Shown here in pieces: positions 51,586 to 60,589 of a stretch of DNA of 64,000 nucleotides (position 1 is its first letter; each line of letters opens with the position of its first letter). The position numbers and the translations under genes were made by a program. The notes under the pieces are model-generated. The model ran no database searches. It saw nothing but the letters and a program-made list of their open reading frames with translations, and was not told the DNA's origin. The DNA comes from Sulfitobacter aestuariivivens. Its GTDB lineage: Bacteria > Pseudomonadota > Alphaproteobacteria > Rhodobacterales > Rhodobacteraceae. The DNA lies in NCBI RefSeq assembly GCF_014763045.1, contig NZ_JACTAG010000001.1, positions 1,054,001-1,118,000 on the forward strand. The letters run 5' to 3'.

Positions 51586-51638
51586 ATATCTTCTGGCTGA
51601 AAATATCCCGGGGGTTTGGGGGCTGCCCCCCGATCAGG
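51586..51638. repeat. dispersed intergenic repeat B, copy 2
   Basis: The segment begins ATATCTTCTGGCTGAAAATAT, continues CCCGGGGG, then a GGGGGC-T-GCCCCC hairpin and CGATCAGGC. It has the same order of parts as the copy at 6868-6926. It fills the gap between the convergent DUF1638 and sufE genes and runs over the sufE stop codon, so it probably works as a bidirectional terminator. Confidence 0.65.
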
Positions 51639-52044
51639 CCTGCGCTACAGCCAATTCCCTTATCCGTTCGATCATCGCCCGCAAACCATTTGACCGTTGC
51701 GCTGACAGATGATCATTCAACCCAAGGCGGCCCATCTCTGCCCTTGCATCGACGGCCAGCACCTCATCAGCCGTCAAACCGTTGTAAAGCGCGCGCAGGA
51801 TGGCGATCAGGCCCGAGACGATCATCGCATCGCTGGCTCCGTCAAAGTGCAGCCGTCCGCCGGAAAAATCCGCATGCAGCCAAACCTGACTGGCACAGCC
51901 ATCCACCTTGGTGGCCGGTACCCGCAACGCCTCGGTCAGCTGGTCCATGGCCTTGCCCTGATCAATCACATGCCGATAGCGGTCTTCCCAGTCCTCCAGG
52001 AACTCGAAATCCTCAACCAACTCTTCGAAGGCGTCTGTGGCCAT
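51634..52044 (-). CDS. sufE: SufE-family cysteine desulfurase activator
   Basis: A 136-residue SufE that accepts persulfide sulfur from SufS for iron-sulfur cluster assembly. FEFLEDWEDRYRHVIDQGK is the family N-terminal pattern, and the acceptor Cys is in TKVDGCASQVWLHAD. The start at 52044 gives the canonical N-terminus (MATDAFEELVEDF). The suf operon is not in the window. Repeat B covers its 3' end. Confidence 0.93.
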   Translation of the reverse strand: MATDAFEELVEDFEFLEDWEDRYRHVIDQGKAMDQLTEALRVPATKVDGCASQVWLHADFSGGRLHFDGASDAMIVSGLIAILRALYNGLTADEVLAVDARAEMGRLGLNDHLSAQRSNGLRAMIERIRELAVAQA

Positions 52045-52172
52045 GGGGCGTCCCGTCCTGCAGCAATCAGCCCGCCACACGTAAGAGCCTGATCTCAAAA
52101 CGTCCAGCCCCCTTCCCAAGTCCCCCGTCATGAGGTAGTCAAATGGCATAAGAAAAAACGCGAGCGGACCTC

Positions 52173-52694
52173 ATGCGCAGAACGTTATCCCTCCTTCTGG
52201 TCACATCGCTGACCCTGGCGGCCTGCGGGTCCATTCGGGACAGCCGCATTAACCCCCTAAATTGGTTCGGACGCGGACAGCCCGCGCCGGTCCAGCAACA
52301 GGCTGAGCATACCAATCCCCTGATCCCGGCACGCGGCGGACTTTTTGCCAATCGGCGCGCGGCGGTCGAAGATTACGCGGGCATTCCCTTCGAGCAGGTG
52401 ACCGCTTTGACAGTTGAGCGGATCCCGGGCGGCGCGATTGTGCGCGCGACCGGACTTGCAGCACGCCAGGGCATCTACGCGGTGCAACTGACTCCTGCAA
52501 ATGACGATGAAGAGCCGGTCAACGGTGTTCTGACCTACCGTTTGGAAGGGGTGCGACCCCAGCAACCCACCGCCGTCGGCGCGGTGCCCACGCGCGAGGT
52601 GATTGCAGCGCGCAGGCTCACCGATCAGCAACTGCGGGCGGTCAGCCAGATCCGTGTCGAAGGCCAGCTGAACGCGCAGGTCGCCCGCCGCTAA
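52173..52694 (+). CDS. hypothetical lipoprotein
   Basis: A 173-residue protein with a lipoprotein signal MRRTLSLLLVTSLTLAACGS (lipobox LAAC, Cys18). The mature part has conserved-looking SRINPLNWFGRG, NPLIPARGG and TVERIPGGAIVRATGLAARQ segments that I recall in roseobacter hypothetical lipoproteins. Probably outer-membrane associated; function unknown. It is divergent from sufE. The next ~120 bases to ridA hold nothing recognised. Confidence 0.78.
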   Translation: MRRTLSLLLVTSLTLAACGSIRDSRINPLNWFGRGQPAPVQQQAEHTNPLIPARGGLFANRRAAVEDYAGIPFEQVTALTVERIPGGAIVRATGLAARQGIYAVQLTPANDDEEPVNGVLTYRLEGVRPQQPTAVGAVPTREVIAARRLTDQQLRAVSQIRVEGQLNAQVARR

Positions 52695-52816
52695 GCGGAA
52701 CGCACCCCCTTGATACCGGCACATTTCGATTGGTCGGAATGCGTTTACTGAAGTTTTGCAGGCCGGGCGGCCCTAGTGTACTTGGCCCCTGGACGCATCA
52801 TTCCCGATTCCGTAGA

Positions 52817-53164
52817 TCAGGCAGCAGCGGTGACGATAATCTCAACCGTGAAGTCCGGGCGCGCAAGCTTCGCCTCACCACAGGCCCGTGCTGGTGCCGC
52901 ACCCTCTGGCACCCAAGCGTCCCAGACCTCATTCATTTCAGCGAAATCAGTCATGTCGTCCAGCCAGATCACCGCCTGAAGAATGCGGGATTTGTCACTG
53001 CCTGCCTCGGCGAGCAGCGCGTCGATCTTATCAAGGCAATCCTGCGTTTGCTGGGCCACGCTTGCGCCGGCGGTTCCCACCTGCCCGGCCAGATAGATCG
53101 TGCCATTATGCATGACGATCTGGCTCATACGGGTGGTTGTGTGGTGACGTGTGATGTCGCTCAT
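52817..53164 (-). CDS. RidA family enamine/imine deaminase
   Basis: A 115-residue YjgF/RidA-type protein. It contains RMSQIVMHNGTIYLAGQVG, QTQDCLDKIDALLAEAGSD and the C-terminal family pattern ACGEAKLARPDFTVEIIVTA. The catalytic arginine of RidA, in the usual CR(V/I) context, appears replaced here by ARACGEA/KLARPD, so canonical deaminase activity is uncertain. It lies 17 bases downstream of rnd on the same strand. Confidence 0.85.
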   Translation of the reverse strand: MSDITRHHTTTRMSQIVMHNGTIYLAGQVGTAGASVAQQTQDCLDKIDALLAEAGSDKSRILQAVIWLDDMTDFAEMNEVWDAWVPEGAAPARACGEAKLARPDFTVEIIVTAAA

Positions 53165-53181
53165 CGTGCTCTCCCTTGAAT

Positions 53182-54339
53182 TCAAACCTCGACCACGGCA
53201 ACATCGTTGCCGTTGGTGGTCAGCGCGATTTTTCCATCGCACAGCCGCAGCGCATCCTCGCCAAAGACATCGCGCCGCCAGCCCTTCAAGGCCGGCACAT
53301 CGCGTAGCCCCGCCGAGATCCCGTCAAGGTCGGCCGCTGAAGCAATGAGTTTGGCGGCAACGCCGGTGCTTTCGGTCTTGGCCTTCAGCAGCACCCGCAA
53401 AAGATCCGCCAACGCAGGGTTAACCTGCAGCTTGTCGCGGCTGCGGTCGGGTTTGGGCATGTCCTCGGGTTGGCAGGCCACACCTGCCGCGATGGCCGCC
53501 AGAATGCCATCCGCCACGGGGCCTTTGCGGCCCTCGCGCAGCAACAGGCGCGCGCGGCCCAGTTCCTCGTGGGTCTTGGGTTTTAGGCTTGCCAACTCCA
53601 CCAACGCGTCGTCCTTGAAGACCCGGTTGCGCGGCACATTGCGTTCTTGTGCATAGGCTTCGCGAAATGCCGCCAGTTCCCGCACGATGGCCAGAAACTT
53701 GGGGCTGTTGGTCCGCGTCTTGACCCGTTTCCAGGCATCCCGGGGGGCTGTGACATAGGTGTCTGGGTTGGTCAGGATCTCAAGCTCTTCCGCCACCCAG
53801 CGCGCGCGCCCGGTCTCTTCCAGCTTGTCACGCAGAAATTCGTAGATCTGGCGCAGGTGCGTGACATCGGCCAGCGCGTATGTCTTTTGCGCATCGCTCA
53901 GCGGGCGGCGGGACCAATCGGTAAAACGCGATGACTTATCAACACCTTCGCGCGCGATCTTGCGCACCAGCGTCTCATAACCCACCTGATCGCCAAAGCC
54001 ACAGACCATCGCCGCGACCTGGGTGTCAAAGAGCGGCGCGGGGATCACATCTGCGTCGACACAAAAGATTTCGAGATCCTGCCGGGCGGCGTGGAACACC
54101 TTGACCACGCCGGTGTCCCGGTAAAGCGCATAGAGCGGATCAAGCGAGATGCCCTGCGCCAGCGGATCCACCAGAACCGCGCCGCTGTCATCCGACCCCG
54201 GCATGGCAAGCTGCACCAGGCACAGCTTGGAATAATACGTCCGTTCGCGCAGAAATTCGGTGTCCACGGTCACATAGGGATGGGTCGCGGCCTCTGCGCA
54301 GAAAGCAGCAAGATCGGCGGTTGTCGAGATGGTTTTCAT
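53182..54339 (-). CDS. rnd: ribonuclease D
   Basis: A 385-residue 3'-5' exoribonuclease that trims tRNA precursors. DEDD motifs are visible: YVTVDTEFLRERTYYSKL (Asp and Glu, Exo I), VFHAARQDLEIF (Exo II) and YALADVTHLRQIYEFL (YxxxD, Exo III). An HRDC domain lies around residues 200-290 (LAAFREAYAQERNVPRNRVF). It lies downstream of purM-purN and upstream of ridA. Confidence 0.95.
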   Translation of the reverse strand: MKTISTTADLAAFCAEAATHPYVTVDTEFLRERTYYSKLCLVQLAMPGSDDSGAVLVDPLAQGISLDPLYALYRDTGVVKVFHAARQDLEIFCVDADVIPAPLFDTQVAAMVCGFGDQVGYETLVRKIAREGVDKSSRFTDWSRRPLSDAQKTYALADVTHLRQIYEFLRDKLEETGRARWVAEELEILTNPDTYVTAPRDAWKRVKTRTNSPKFLAIVRELAAFREAYAQERNVPRNRVFKDDALVELASLKPKTHEELGRARLLLREGRKGPVADGILAAIAAGVACQPEDMPKPDRSRDKLQVNPALADLLRVLLKAKTESTGVAAKLIASAADLDGISAGLRDVPALKGWRRDVFGEDALRLCDGKIALTTNGNDVAVVEV

Positions 54340-54412
54340 GAAGGTCTAAGGAAATCTCTTGGGCCGGAATGGCATGGGGTCACCGTTACAGCACCAGCGC
54401 CGCTTTGACCAG

Positions 54413-55009
54413 TTATGCGTGCAAAAGAACCGGCGTTCTGTCGCCAGCGGCAAAGCGTCGCAAGACGGCAGGATACAGCCGGTGTTCAAGGGTCAGAACC
54501 CGCGCCGCAAGGCTATCGGGCGTATCGTCAGGGGCGACCTTAAGCACCGCCTGACCTAGCATCGGCCCGTTGTCCAGCGCGGCGGTCACCTCATGCACCG
54601 TGCAGCCATGCTGCGCATCCTGCGCCTCCAGAACCCGCGCATGGGTGTGCAGCCCTTTGTACTTGGGCAAGAGTGACGGATGAATGTTCAGCATACGCCC
54701 GGCCCATCCGTCGATGAACCCCGCGGTCAGGATGCGCATGAAGCCTGCCAGACAAATGATGTCGGGCGCGTGTGGTGCAAGGGCCGCGTTAAGGGCCGCC
54801 TCAAATGCCGGGCGATCTGCGCCGTAAGGGCGGTGGTCCACAACCTCTGTCGGGATACCTTGCGCGCGGGCCCAGGCAATGCCCCCCGCATCCGCATTGT
54901 TAGAAAGAACAACAGCCGGGCGTGCGGGGTGATCCTCCACCATGTCCGCCACCAGCGCACGCATGTTCGATCCGCCGCCAGAGACAAAGATCGCCACACC
55001 TTTGGTCAA
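54413..55009 (-). CDS. purN: phosphoribosylglycinamide formyltransferase
   Basis: A 198-residue GAR transformylase that uses 10-formyl-tetrahydrofolate in the third step of purine synthesis. [16 protein letters not shown] is the nucleotide loop, and the catalytic Asn-His-Asp pattern appears in [19 protein letters not shown] and [12 protein letters not shown]. It overlaps purM by four bases. Confidence 0.97.
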   Translation of the reverse strand: MTKGVAIFVSGGGSNMRALVADMVEDHPARPAVVLSNNADAGGIAWARAQGIPTEVVDHRPYGADRPAFEAALNAALAPHAPDIICLAGFMRILTAGFIDGWAGRMLNIHPSLLPKYKGLHTHARVLEAQDAQHGCTVHEVTAALDNGPMLGQAVLKVAPDDTPDSLAARVLTLEHRLYPAVLRRFAAGDRTPVLLHA

Positions 55010-56052
55010 ATCAGCGCGCCCTTGTAGCGCACACCGTCACCCGGCACGATCTGGCCTATCTCAAAGGCCGCGTGATCGTCGGATGCAAAGGCCGCCTTGG
55101 CCTCCGCAACCCGGTCTGCGGGCACAACCGCGACCATGCCGACCCCTGCATTGAAGGTCTTGAGCATCTCCGCTTCGTCCATCCCCCCCGTTGAGGCGAG
55201 CCATCCGAACACTGGGGGCAGATCCCAGGCGCCAAGATCAATCTCAGCCCCCAGCCCCTCGGGCAGCACCCGCGGCAGGTTCTCTGTCAGGCCGCCACCG
55301 GTGATATGCGCCAGCGCGTTTACCGCCTCTGCGCGCAACGCCGCGACAGCACCTTTGACATAAAGCCGCGTCGGGGTCAGCAGCGCGGCCCCCAATGTAC
55401 CGGCCCCCCACGGACACGCCGCGTCCCAGCCAAGACCACTGTTTTCGACAATCTTGCGCACCAGCGAATAGCCGTTGGAATGCACACCGTCACTGGGCAG
55501 CGCGAGCAAGACGTCGCCCGCCGTCACCGCGCGCGGCAATGCCGTGCCGCGCTCCATCGCCCCTACAGAGAACCCCGCCAGATCGAAATCACCTGCCGCA
55601 TACATGCCCGGCATCTCTGCGGTCTCGCCCCCGATCAGGGCGCAACCAGACTGCGCGCACCCGGTCGCGATGCCCTCGATGATCGCAGTGGCCTCGTCAA
55701 GCTCCAGCTTGCCGGTGGCAAAGTAGTCGAGAAAAAACAGCGGCTCGGCCCCCTGACACACCAGATCATTGACGCACATGGCGACCAGATCAATCCCGAT
55801 GGTCCCCAGATTGCCGGTATCAATGGCAATCCGCAGCTTGGTCCCCACCCCATCCGTGGCGGCCACCAGAACCGGATCGTCAAAACCGGCTGCCTTGAGA
55901 TCAAAGAGCGCCCCAAAACCGCCCAGGCCCGCCATCGTGCCGGGGCGTGCCGTGCGCTTGGCCGCTGGTTTGATCCGTTCAACCAGCGCATTGCCTGCAT
56001 CGATGTCCACGCCCGCGTCCGCGTAGGTGATGCCGTTTTTCGATGATGTCAC
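55006..56052 (-). CDS. purM: phosphoribosylformylglycinamidine cyclo-ligase (AIR synthetase)
   Basis: A 348-residue ATP-dependent cyclase forming AIR in purine synthesis. [57 protein letters not shown] and [14 protein letters not shown] are all typical. It is first in the purM-purN pair; rnd and ridA follow on the same strand. Confidence 0.98.
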   Translation of the reverse strand: MTSSKNGITYADAGVDIDAGNALVERIKPAAKRTARPGTMAGLGGFGALFDLKAAGFDDPVLVAATDGVGTKLRIAIDTGNLGTIGIDLVAMCVNDLVCQGAEPLFFLDYFATGKLELDEATAIIEGIATGCAQSGCALIGGETAEMPGMYAAGDFDLAGFSVGAMERGTALPRAVTAGDVLLALPSDGVHSNGYSLVRKIVENSGLGWDAACPWGAGTLGAALLTPTRLYVKGAVAALRAEAVNALAHITGGGLTENLPRVLPEGLGAEIDLGAWDLPPVFGWLASTGGMDEAEMLKTFNAGVGMVAVVPADRVAEAKAAFASDDHAAFEIGQIVPGDGVRYKGALI

Positions 56053-56168
56053 GCCCTGCCCCCACTTGGCTTGGTTCCTGTCTGGCCGAGGGGTTAGTGC
56101 ATCGCCGCAACCAGCGCAACGGTTTGGCTTGACGAAGACGCATGTGCCGCATACCCAAGCGCCGTGGC

Positions 56169-56245
56169 GGGCCTGTAGCTCAATTGGTTAGAGCAGAGCG
56201 CTCATAACGCTTTGGTTGCGGGTTCAAGTCCTGCCGGGCCTACCA
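56169..56245 (+). tRNA. tRNA, anticodon CAU, probably tRNA-Ile2
   Basis: A 77-base tRNA with encoded CCA. Acceptor GGGCCTG pairs with CGGGCCT using G-U at the first and sixth pairs. The D arm is GCTC...GAGC, the anticodon loop CTCATAA gives CAU, and the T arm is TGCGG-GTTCAAGT-CCTGC. The acceptor resembles tRNA-Ile(GAU), and C4-G69 and C5-G68, known determinants for the lysidine synthetase TilS in E. coli, are present. I therefore favour isoleucine (lysidine-modified) over elongator methionine. Confidence 0.85.
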
Positions 56246-56481
56246 TATCCGCTCCCACCGCTGACCGCGCCGATTGACGGGTGCCCCAAAAGGTCGCGCA
56301 CGATTGCCCTGCCCTGCCCAACTTTCAGGGGCGGACGTGCGGGTATACACCGACAGCCTGACTGGCGGGCCGCGCAAATCGCGCAAGCCACGGAATTCAT
56401 GCGCGAATTGACGGCTTTGATAAGAAGTGCAAATGTTAACTAATTTTCAAGCCTCTGATCTCCTGCCAAAAGGAATTTGAA

Positions 56482-57639
56482 ATGAAATACACCATCCTTC
56501 CCCTCTCGCTGATCAGCCTCGGACTGGCCACACCAGCCCTATCAGATATCGTACAGAACGATGATGTGATCATTCGTTCCGAACTTTGCGTCGGAAACAG
56601 CGACTGTGTGGATGGGGAGCAATTTGGAAGTGAAGAAATAAGGGTAAAAGGCACTACCCCCGAAATCCTCTTGTTCGACACGAGCCCTGACGCGGCCAAT
56701 CAATGGAAAATTACAGGTGATAACGGAGTTGGAAACGGCTTTTCGATCGGTAACGCAGCCCAGTTCTCAACCCCCTTTTCCATTAATCAATTCGCTCCCT
56801 CCAACTCGATCTTCGTCGCGGGGAACGGTGATATCGGGTTCGGCACCAGCTTGCCCGGCGAGGAACTGCACGTGACCGGAACCAGCCCGAACGTGAGATT
56901 GGAAGACATCCTTAACACTCCATACACATGGGATGTTGGCGGGAACGACGGTAGTTTCTTCGTCGAGGACGTCATAGCAGGGTCTCTTCCCCTCCGCATA
57001 TTTCCCGGTGCGTCAACCGGTAGCTTCACGTTGAGGAGCGACGGAAGTGTCGGCCTTGGCACCGAAAACCCAACCACCGCGCTGCACCTGCGCCGCTCCG
57101 ACAACACGGCTGCCCTGTTGATCGAGGAAACGGGCGCAGGCACGCTGGGGCAAATGACGCTGCGCAACAACGGGATCACGTTTTTCTCGCTTGAAGACAC
57201 CTCAATTGCCGACGCCCCCAACTCTGGCCGGGCATGGAATTTCCAGAACCAGGCTGGCACCTTCCGCGTGACCACGGCCCCCGGTGGCCCCGGTGACATC
57301 GAAATGATCCTGACCCCTGACGGCGACATGACGATCGAGGGCGAGCTGACCACCGCGGGTGGCACCTGCGGCGGCGGCTGCGATGCGGTGTTCTCGGAAG
57401 ATTACGATCTGCCCAGCATCGCCGAACATGCCGAAGCGATGTTCACGCTTGGCCATCTGCCAAACGTCGGACCCACGATCGAAAACACACCGATCAACGT
57501 CTCGGACAAACTGGGCCGCATGCTGAACGAGCTCGAGCATGCGCATATCTATATCGCAGAGCAGGAAAACCGGATCGCTGCACAAGAGGATCGGATTGCA
57601 GCGCTTGAAGCGAAGTTGGATGCTTTGCTGTCAAAGTGA
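56482..57639 (+). CDS. secreted beta-repeat / coiled-coil protein, paralogue 1
   Basis: A 385-residue exported protein. A signal peptide (residues 1-21, ...LGLATPALS) is followed by DIVQNDDVIIRSELCVG with a Cys pair. About three beta-rich repeats of roughly 75 residues follow, marked by GDIGFGTSLPGEELHVTG and GSVGLGTENPTTALHLRR. A CGGGC motif then leads to a C-terminal domain VFSEDYDLPSIAEHAEAMFT...NVSDKLGRMLNELEHAHIYI, ending in heptads. The VGxGTxxPxxxLHV repeats and this C-terminal domain occur in tail-fibre-like surface proteins. Function unknown; trimeric assembly is inferred. AAGGAATTT is the ribosome-binding site. Confidence 0.8.
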   Translation: MKYTILPLSLISLGLATPALSDIVQNDDVIIRSELCVGNSDCVDGEQFGSEEIRVKGTTPEILLFDTSPDAANQWKITGDNGVGNGFSIGNAAQFSTPFSINQFAPSNSIFVAGNGDIGFGTSLPGEELHVTGTSPNVRLEDILNTPYTWDVGGNDGSFFVEDVIAGSLPLRIFPGASTGSFTLRSDGSVGLGTENPTTALHLRRSDNTAALLIEETGAGTLGQMTLRNNGITFFSLEDTSIADAPNSGRAWNFQNQAGTFRVTTAPGGPGDIEMILTPDGDMTIEGELTTAGGTCGGGCDAVFSEDYDLPSIAEHAEAMFTLGHLPNVGPTIENTPINVSDKLGRMLNELEHAHIYIAEQENRIAAQEDRIAALEAKLDALLSK

Positions 57640-58638
57640 CCATTTCGAGAGACTGACGGCGCGGCCAAGATAGGCCCGCCGGACCCTCAAACGTTCCGAA
57701 CACAGGTGGACTGAGAATCCAATGCGCAAAGCCGCCCGAGAACAGCCGGGACGATGTTGCCAGGCTTTGTTCTGTCTTCTGGCGCGAGGCAGCGCGCGCC
57801 AAATGAAAGTTCTGAATGCCTATCGCATCACTGAGCACCAGATGGACCCGCTCGATCCGAGGCACCCAAAGTTAGACTTCAGCAGACTCTGGTTGGCAGA
57901 CGTAAAAGTAGAATTTTCTATGCTGATAACAGCAGTAAGAACACTGATGCTCAAAGCGACCGTGGAAGGGCGTATCACCTCAAGAACAAGGCATCTGAAT
58001 GATGAAAGAAGGTACATTTTTGTTCCAGCTCCTCTTGTGTGTGCATTCGTGCATTGGGGCACATTGATGTCACTCGGCAACAGATAGCGAATAGTGGCGC
58101 TCGGAACTGATGATTGCCCATATCTGAACAACACTTCCGCATTTGTTTGGCAGATTTGGGGTAATTTTGGGGCACGGCGTCAATTTCAAATAGCCGCCAG
58201 ACGTTCCGGCTCCACAAGCTTTTGGCGGGACTGAAATTGATGCTGGCGGGTTTTTGACCCTGTATCGGCTGCTCACATGCAGTCGTCGCTCCCATCAGAC
58301 GCGTTTTGCCGGGCACCCGCCTTGAAACCAGGCAATGCCGTTGTTGCTGGAGCGATGGCAGATCGACAGAGAATAGACCGTCCGTCGCAGCGGCTTGTAA
58401 GCGATGTGAACTTGGTCGCAGGTTGAAAATAGAAGGGCCAAACCGGGCCAGTCGGTCATGTCTTCGACCGCAATGTTATGCCCGGTTTCCGGACGATCAT
58501 ATATCCGCTGGCACTGTAAGTGATAATGTCGAGGGAACGAGCCAATGCCAAAAAAATTTGACCCATATTTAAAAGATGCGCATAATTTAACCAATTATTA
58601 TTAAGAATTTTGATGCCCACCACCGATAGGAATTTGTC
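57640..58638. other. about 1 kb without a convincing gene, AT-richer
   Basis: The gap between the two paralogous secreted-protein genes holds only short open frames (such as 57722-58087 on + and 58295-58594 on -). None has a good ribosome-binding site, typical codon use or recognisable product. The last ~100 bases before 58639 are AT-rich and share the AGGAATTT ribosome-binding site with the first copy. It could be a decayed gene, part of a duplication, or a long regulatory region. Confidence 0.5.
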
Positions 58639-59838
58639 ATGAAATGCACCGTTCTGCCGCTCTCACTGATCAGCCTCGGACTGGCCACACCAGCCTTATC
58701 AGACATCGTACAAAACGATGATGTAATCATTCGTTCCGAACTTTGCGTCGGAGGCTTATCCTGCGTGGATGGGGAGTCATTCGGAGCTGAAGAAATCAAA
58801 ATCAAAAACCCAAGCCCGAACATCTTGTTCTTCGACACCACCACCGACGCCCCAAATCTATGGAGGTTGGATGGAGATAGCTCTGTTGGGAACACTGATT
58901 TCTTTTCGATCACAAACACAGCCGCGGGTGGCTCAATCCCCTTCTCCCTTGCCCCCACCGCTCCCCTTCACTCACTGTTCGTTTCAGCAAACGGTGATGT
59001 CGGGTTGGGCACGAGCTTGCCCGGCGAGGAACTGCACGTGACCGGAAACACCCCGAACGTGAGATTTGAAGACATCTTTAACACTCCATACACATGGGAT
59101 GTTGGCGGGAACGACGGTAGTTTCTTTGTCCAGGACGTCACAGCAGCGTCTATTCCATTTCGCATACGAGCCGGTGCGCCAAACAATAGCGTTAGGATCA
59201 TGAGCGACGGAAGTGTCGGACTTGGTACCGGATTTGCCGCCGCTGCCCTGCACGTGCGCCGCTCCGACAACACGGCTGCCCTGTTGATCGAGGAAACGGG
59301 CGCAGGCACCCTGGGTCAGCTGGCGCTGCGCAACAACGGGATCACCTTCTTTTCGCTTGAAGACACCTCAATTGCCGACGCCCCCAACTCGGGCCGGGCA
59401 TGGAATTTCCAGAACCAGGCTGGCACCTTCCGCGTGACCACCGCACCCGGTGGCCCGGGCGAGATTGAAATGATCCTGACGCCCGCCGGCGACATGACGA
59501 TCAAGGGCGAATTGACCACCTCTGGCGGGACCTGCGGCGGCGGCTGCGACGCGGTATTCTCGGAAGACTACGCGTTGCCCAGCATCGCCGAACATGCCGA
59601 AGCGATGTTCACCCTCGGCCACCTGCCGAATGTCGGCCCGACACTTGAGAACACACCGATCAACGTCTCGGACAAACTGGGCCGGATGCTGAACGAGCTC
59701 GAGCATGCGCATATCTATATCGATCAGCTGCATTCGGACATCGAAGACCTGAAAACGGCGATGGCCGAACGCGACGCGCTGCGCGAAGAACAACTGAACA
59801 AATTGCTTGCCCTTCTGGACAGATCTCAGAAAGATTGA
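58639..59838 (+). CDS. secreted beta-repeat / coiled-coil protein, paralogue 2
   Basis: A 399-residue paralogue of the 56482 protein. It shares the signal peptide (MKCTVLPLSLISLGLATPAL), the N-terminal Cys pair (ELCVGGLSCVDGE), repeats with GDVGLGTSLPGEELHVTG and GSVGLGTGFAAAALHVRR, the CGGGC motif and the C-terminal LPSIAEHAEAMFTLGHLPNVG domain. Residues ~45-110 diverge, and the C-terminal coiled coil differs (IDQLHSDIEDLKTAMAERD). At DNA level the central and 3' parts are nearly identical to copy 1. It is followed 46 bases later by a small secreted-protein gene, probably one transcript. Confidence 0.8.
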   Translation: MKCTVLPLSLISLGLATPALSDIVQNDDVIIRSELCVGGLSCVDGESFGAEEIKIKNPSPNILFFDTTTDAPNLWRLDGDSSVGNTDFFSITNTAAGGSIPFSLAPTAPLHSLFVSANGDVGLGTSLPGEELHVTGNTPNVRFEDIFNTPYTWDVGGNDGSFFVQDVTAASIPFRIRAGAPNNSVRIMSDGSVGLGTGFAAAALHVRRSDNTAALLIEETGAGTLGQLALRNNGITFFSLEDTSIADAPNSGRAWNFQNQAGTFRVTTAPGGPGEIEMILTPAGDMTIKGELTTSGGTCGGGCDAVFSEDYALPSIAEHAEAMFTLGHLPNVGPTLENTPINVSDKLGRMLNELEHAHIYIDQLHSDIEDLKTAMAERDALREEQLNKLLALLDRSQKD

Positions 59839-59884
59839 GAAGTTAGTCTGGATTTCCTTACCATTCAGCATGGAGATACTCACG

Positions 59885-60295
59885 ATGAAACGTTGTCTTA
59901 TCGCAGCCGCCGCATTTGCACTGAGCCTGGCCCATCCCGCGCAGGCCGCCGATCTGGTTCAGACAAACAACACCAACGCGGTGTGGTTCGAAAACTGGAC
60001 CGGGCTTTCCAAGGCGTTGATGCGGGTCGCCACGCCGGAGGGCGACATATCCGATGTGCGCGCTGACCGGGGCACTCCGGTCTACCAGCTGTCGGCGAAT
60101 GCCGTCGACGGCGTCTATCGTTATGAGTTGCGCGCCGCCACCGAAGAGATGGTCAAGAACCGCGATTACCAGAGCGGCGACCTGAATGGCGGCGACGAGG
60201 AATATATACCCGAGCAATTGTACATCACCGGTCACTTCGTGGTAGAACGTGGCGCTATTATTGGTGAAATGGAAGAGGAAGAGGGGGATAACTGA
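59885..60295 (+). CDS. small secreted protein next to the paralogue pair
   Basis: A 136-residue protein with signal peptide MKRCLIAAAAFALSLAHPAQA. The mature domain of about 115 residues (LVQTNNTNAVWFENWTGLSK...GTPVYQLSANAVDGVYRYEL...) is likely beta-rich and ends in a very acidic tail (EMEEEEGDN). GGAG precedes the ATG at 59885. I recognise no family. Its position right after paralogue 2 suggests it is exported with, or binds, those proteins. That is inference. Confidence 0.7.
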   Translation: MKRCLIAAAAFALSLAHPAQAADLVQTNNTNAVWFENWTGLSKALMRVATPEGDISDVRADRGTPVYQLSANAVDGVYRYELRAATEEMVKNRDYQSGDLNGGDEEYIPEQLYITGHFVVERGAIIGEMEEEEGDN

Positions 60296-60589
60296 CAGAT
60301 ACCCCCGCTACTGCTTGCGCCTAGAAGCCGCGCGTTATCGCATCCAGAGAGGGTGCGCGCCCATCATGACCATGTCGCGCCTGGCGCGGTGAGAGCTTAG
60401 CGGTGTCAGATCGACGGCGTTGCAGAAGGCGCAATTGCACGTGACGTGCGCCCGCCTGCCTTTCCGACTATCAGAGCCATGGCGGGTCTGCATGCCATTG
60501 TCGATGGCGCGTCCGAGACTTGCGCTGTAGGCGCTGATCTGCCGGTCTGGCTGAGCGCTTGGCGCTGTGCCTCACCTGTTTGCAGGCCT
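60296..60589. other. intergenic, nothing recognised
   Basis: A GC-rich gap of about 290 bases lies between the small secreted-protein gene and the convergent thioesterase gene. A local inverted stretch (GCACGTGACGTGC near 60436-60448) is present, but no T-run or gene-like frame was seen. Confidence 0.35.

Noticed and set aside
57722..58594. Open frames at 57722-58087 (+) and 58295-58594 (-) as genes or IS remnants
   Set aside because: No ribosome-binding site, no recognisable domain and no terminal inverted repeats or target duplication seen.
56169..60295. Possible genomic island inserted at the CAU tRNA
   Set aside because: The secreted-protein cluster starts about 240 bases after the tRNA, but I found no repeat of the tRNA 3' end downstream (only a 7-base match near 58308) and no integrase gene.
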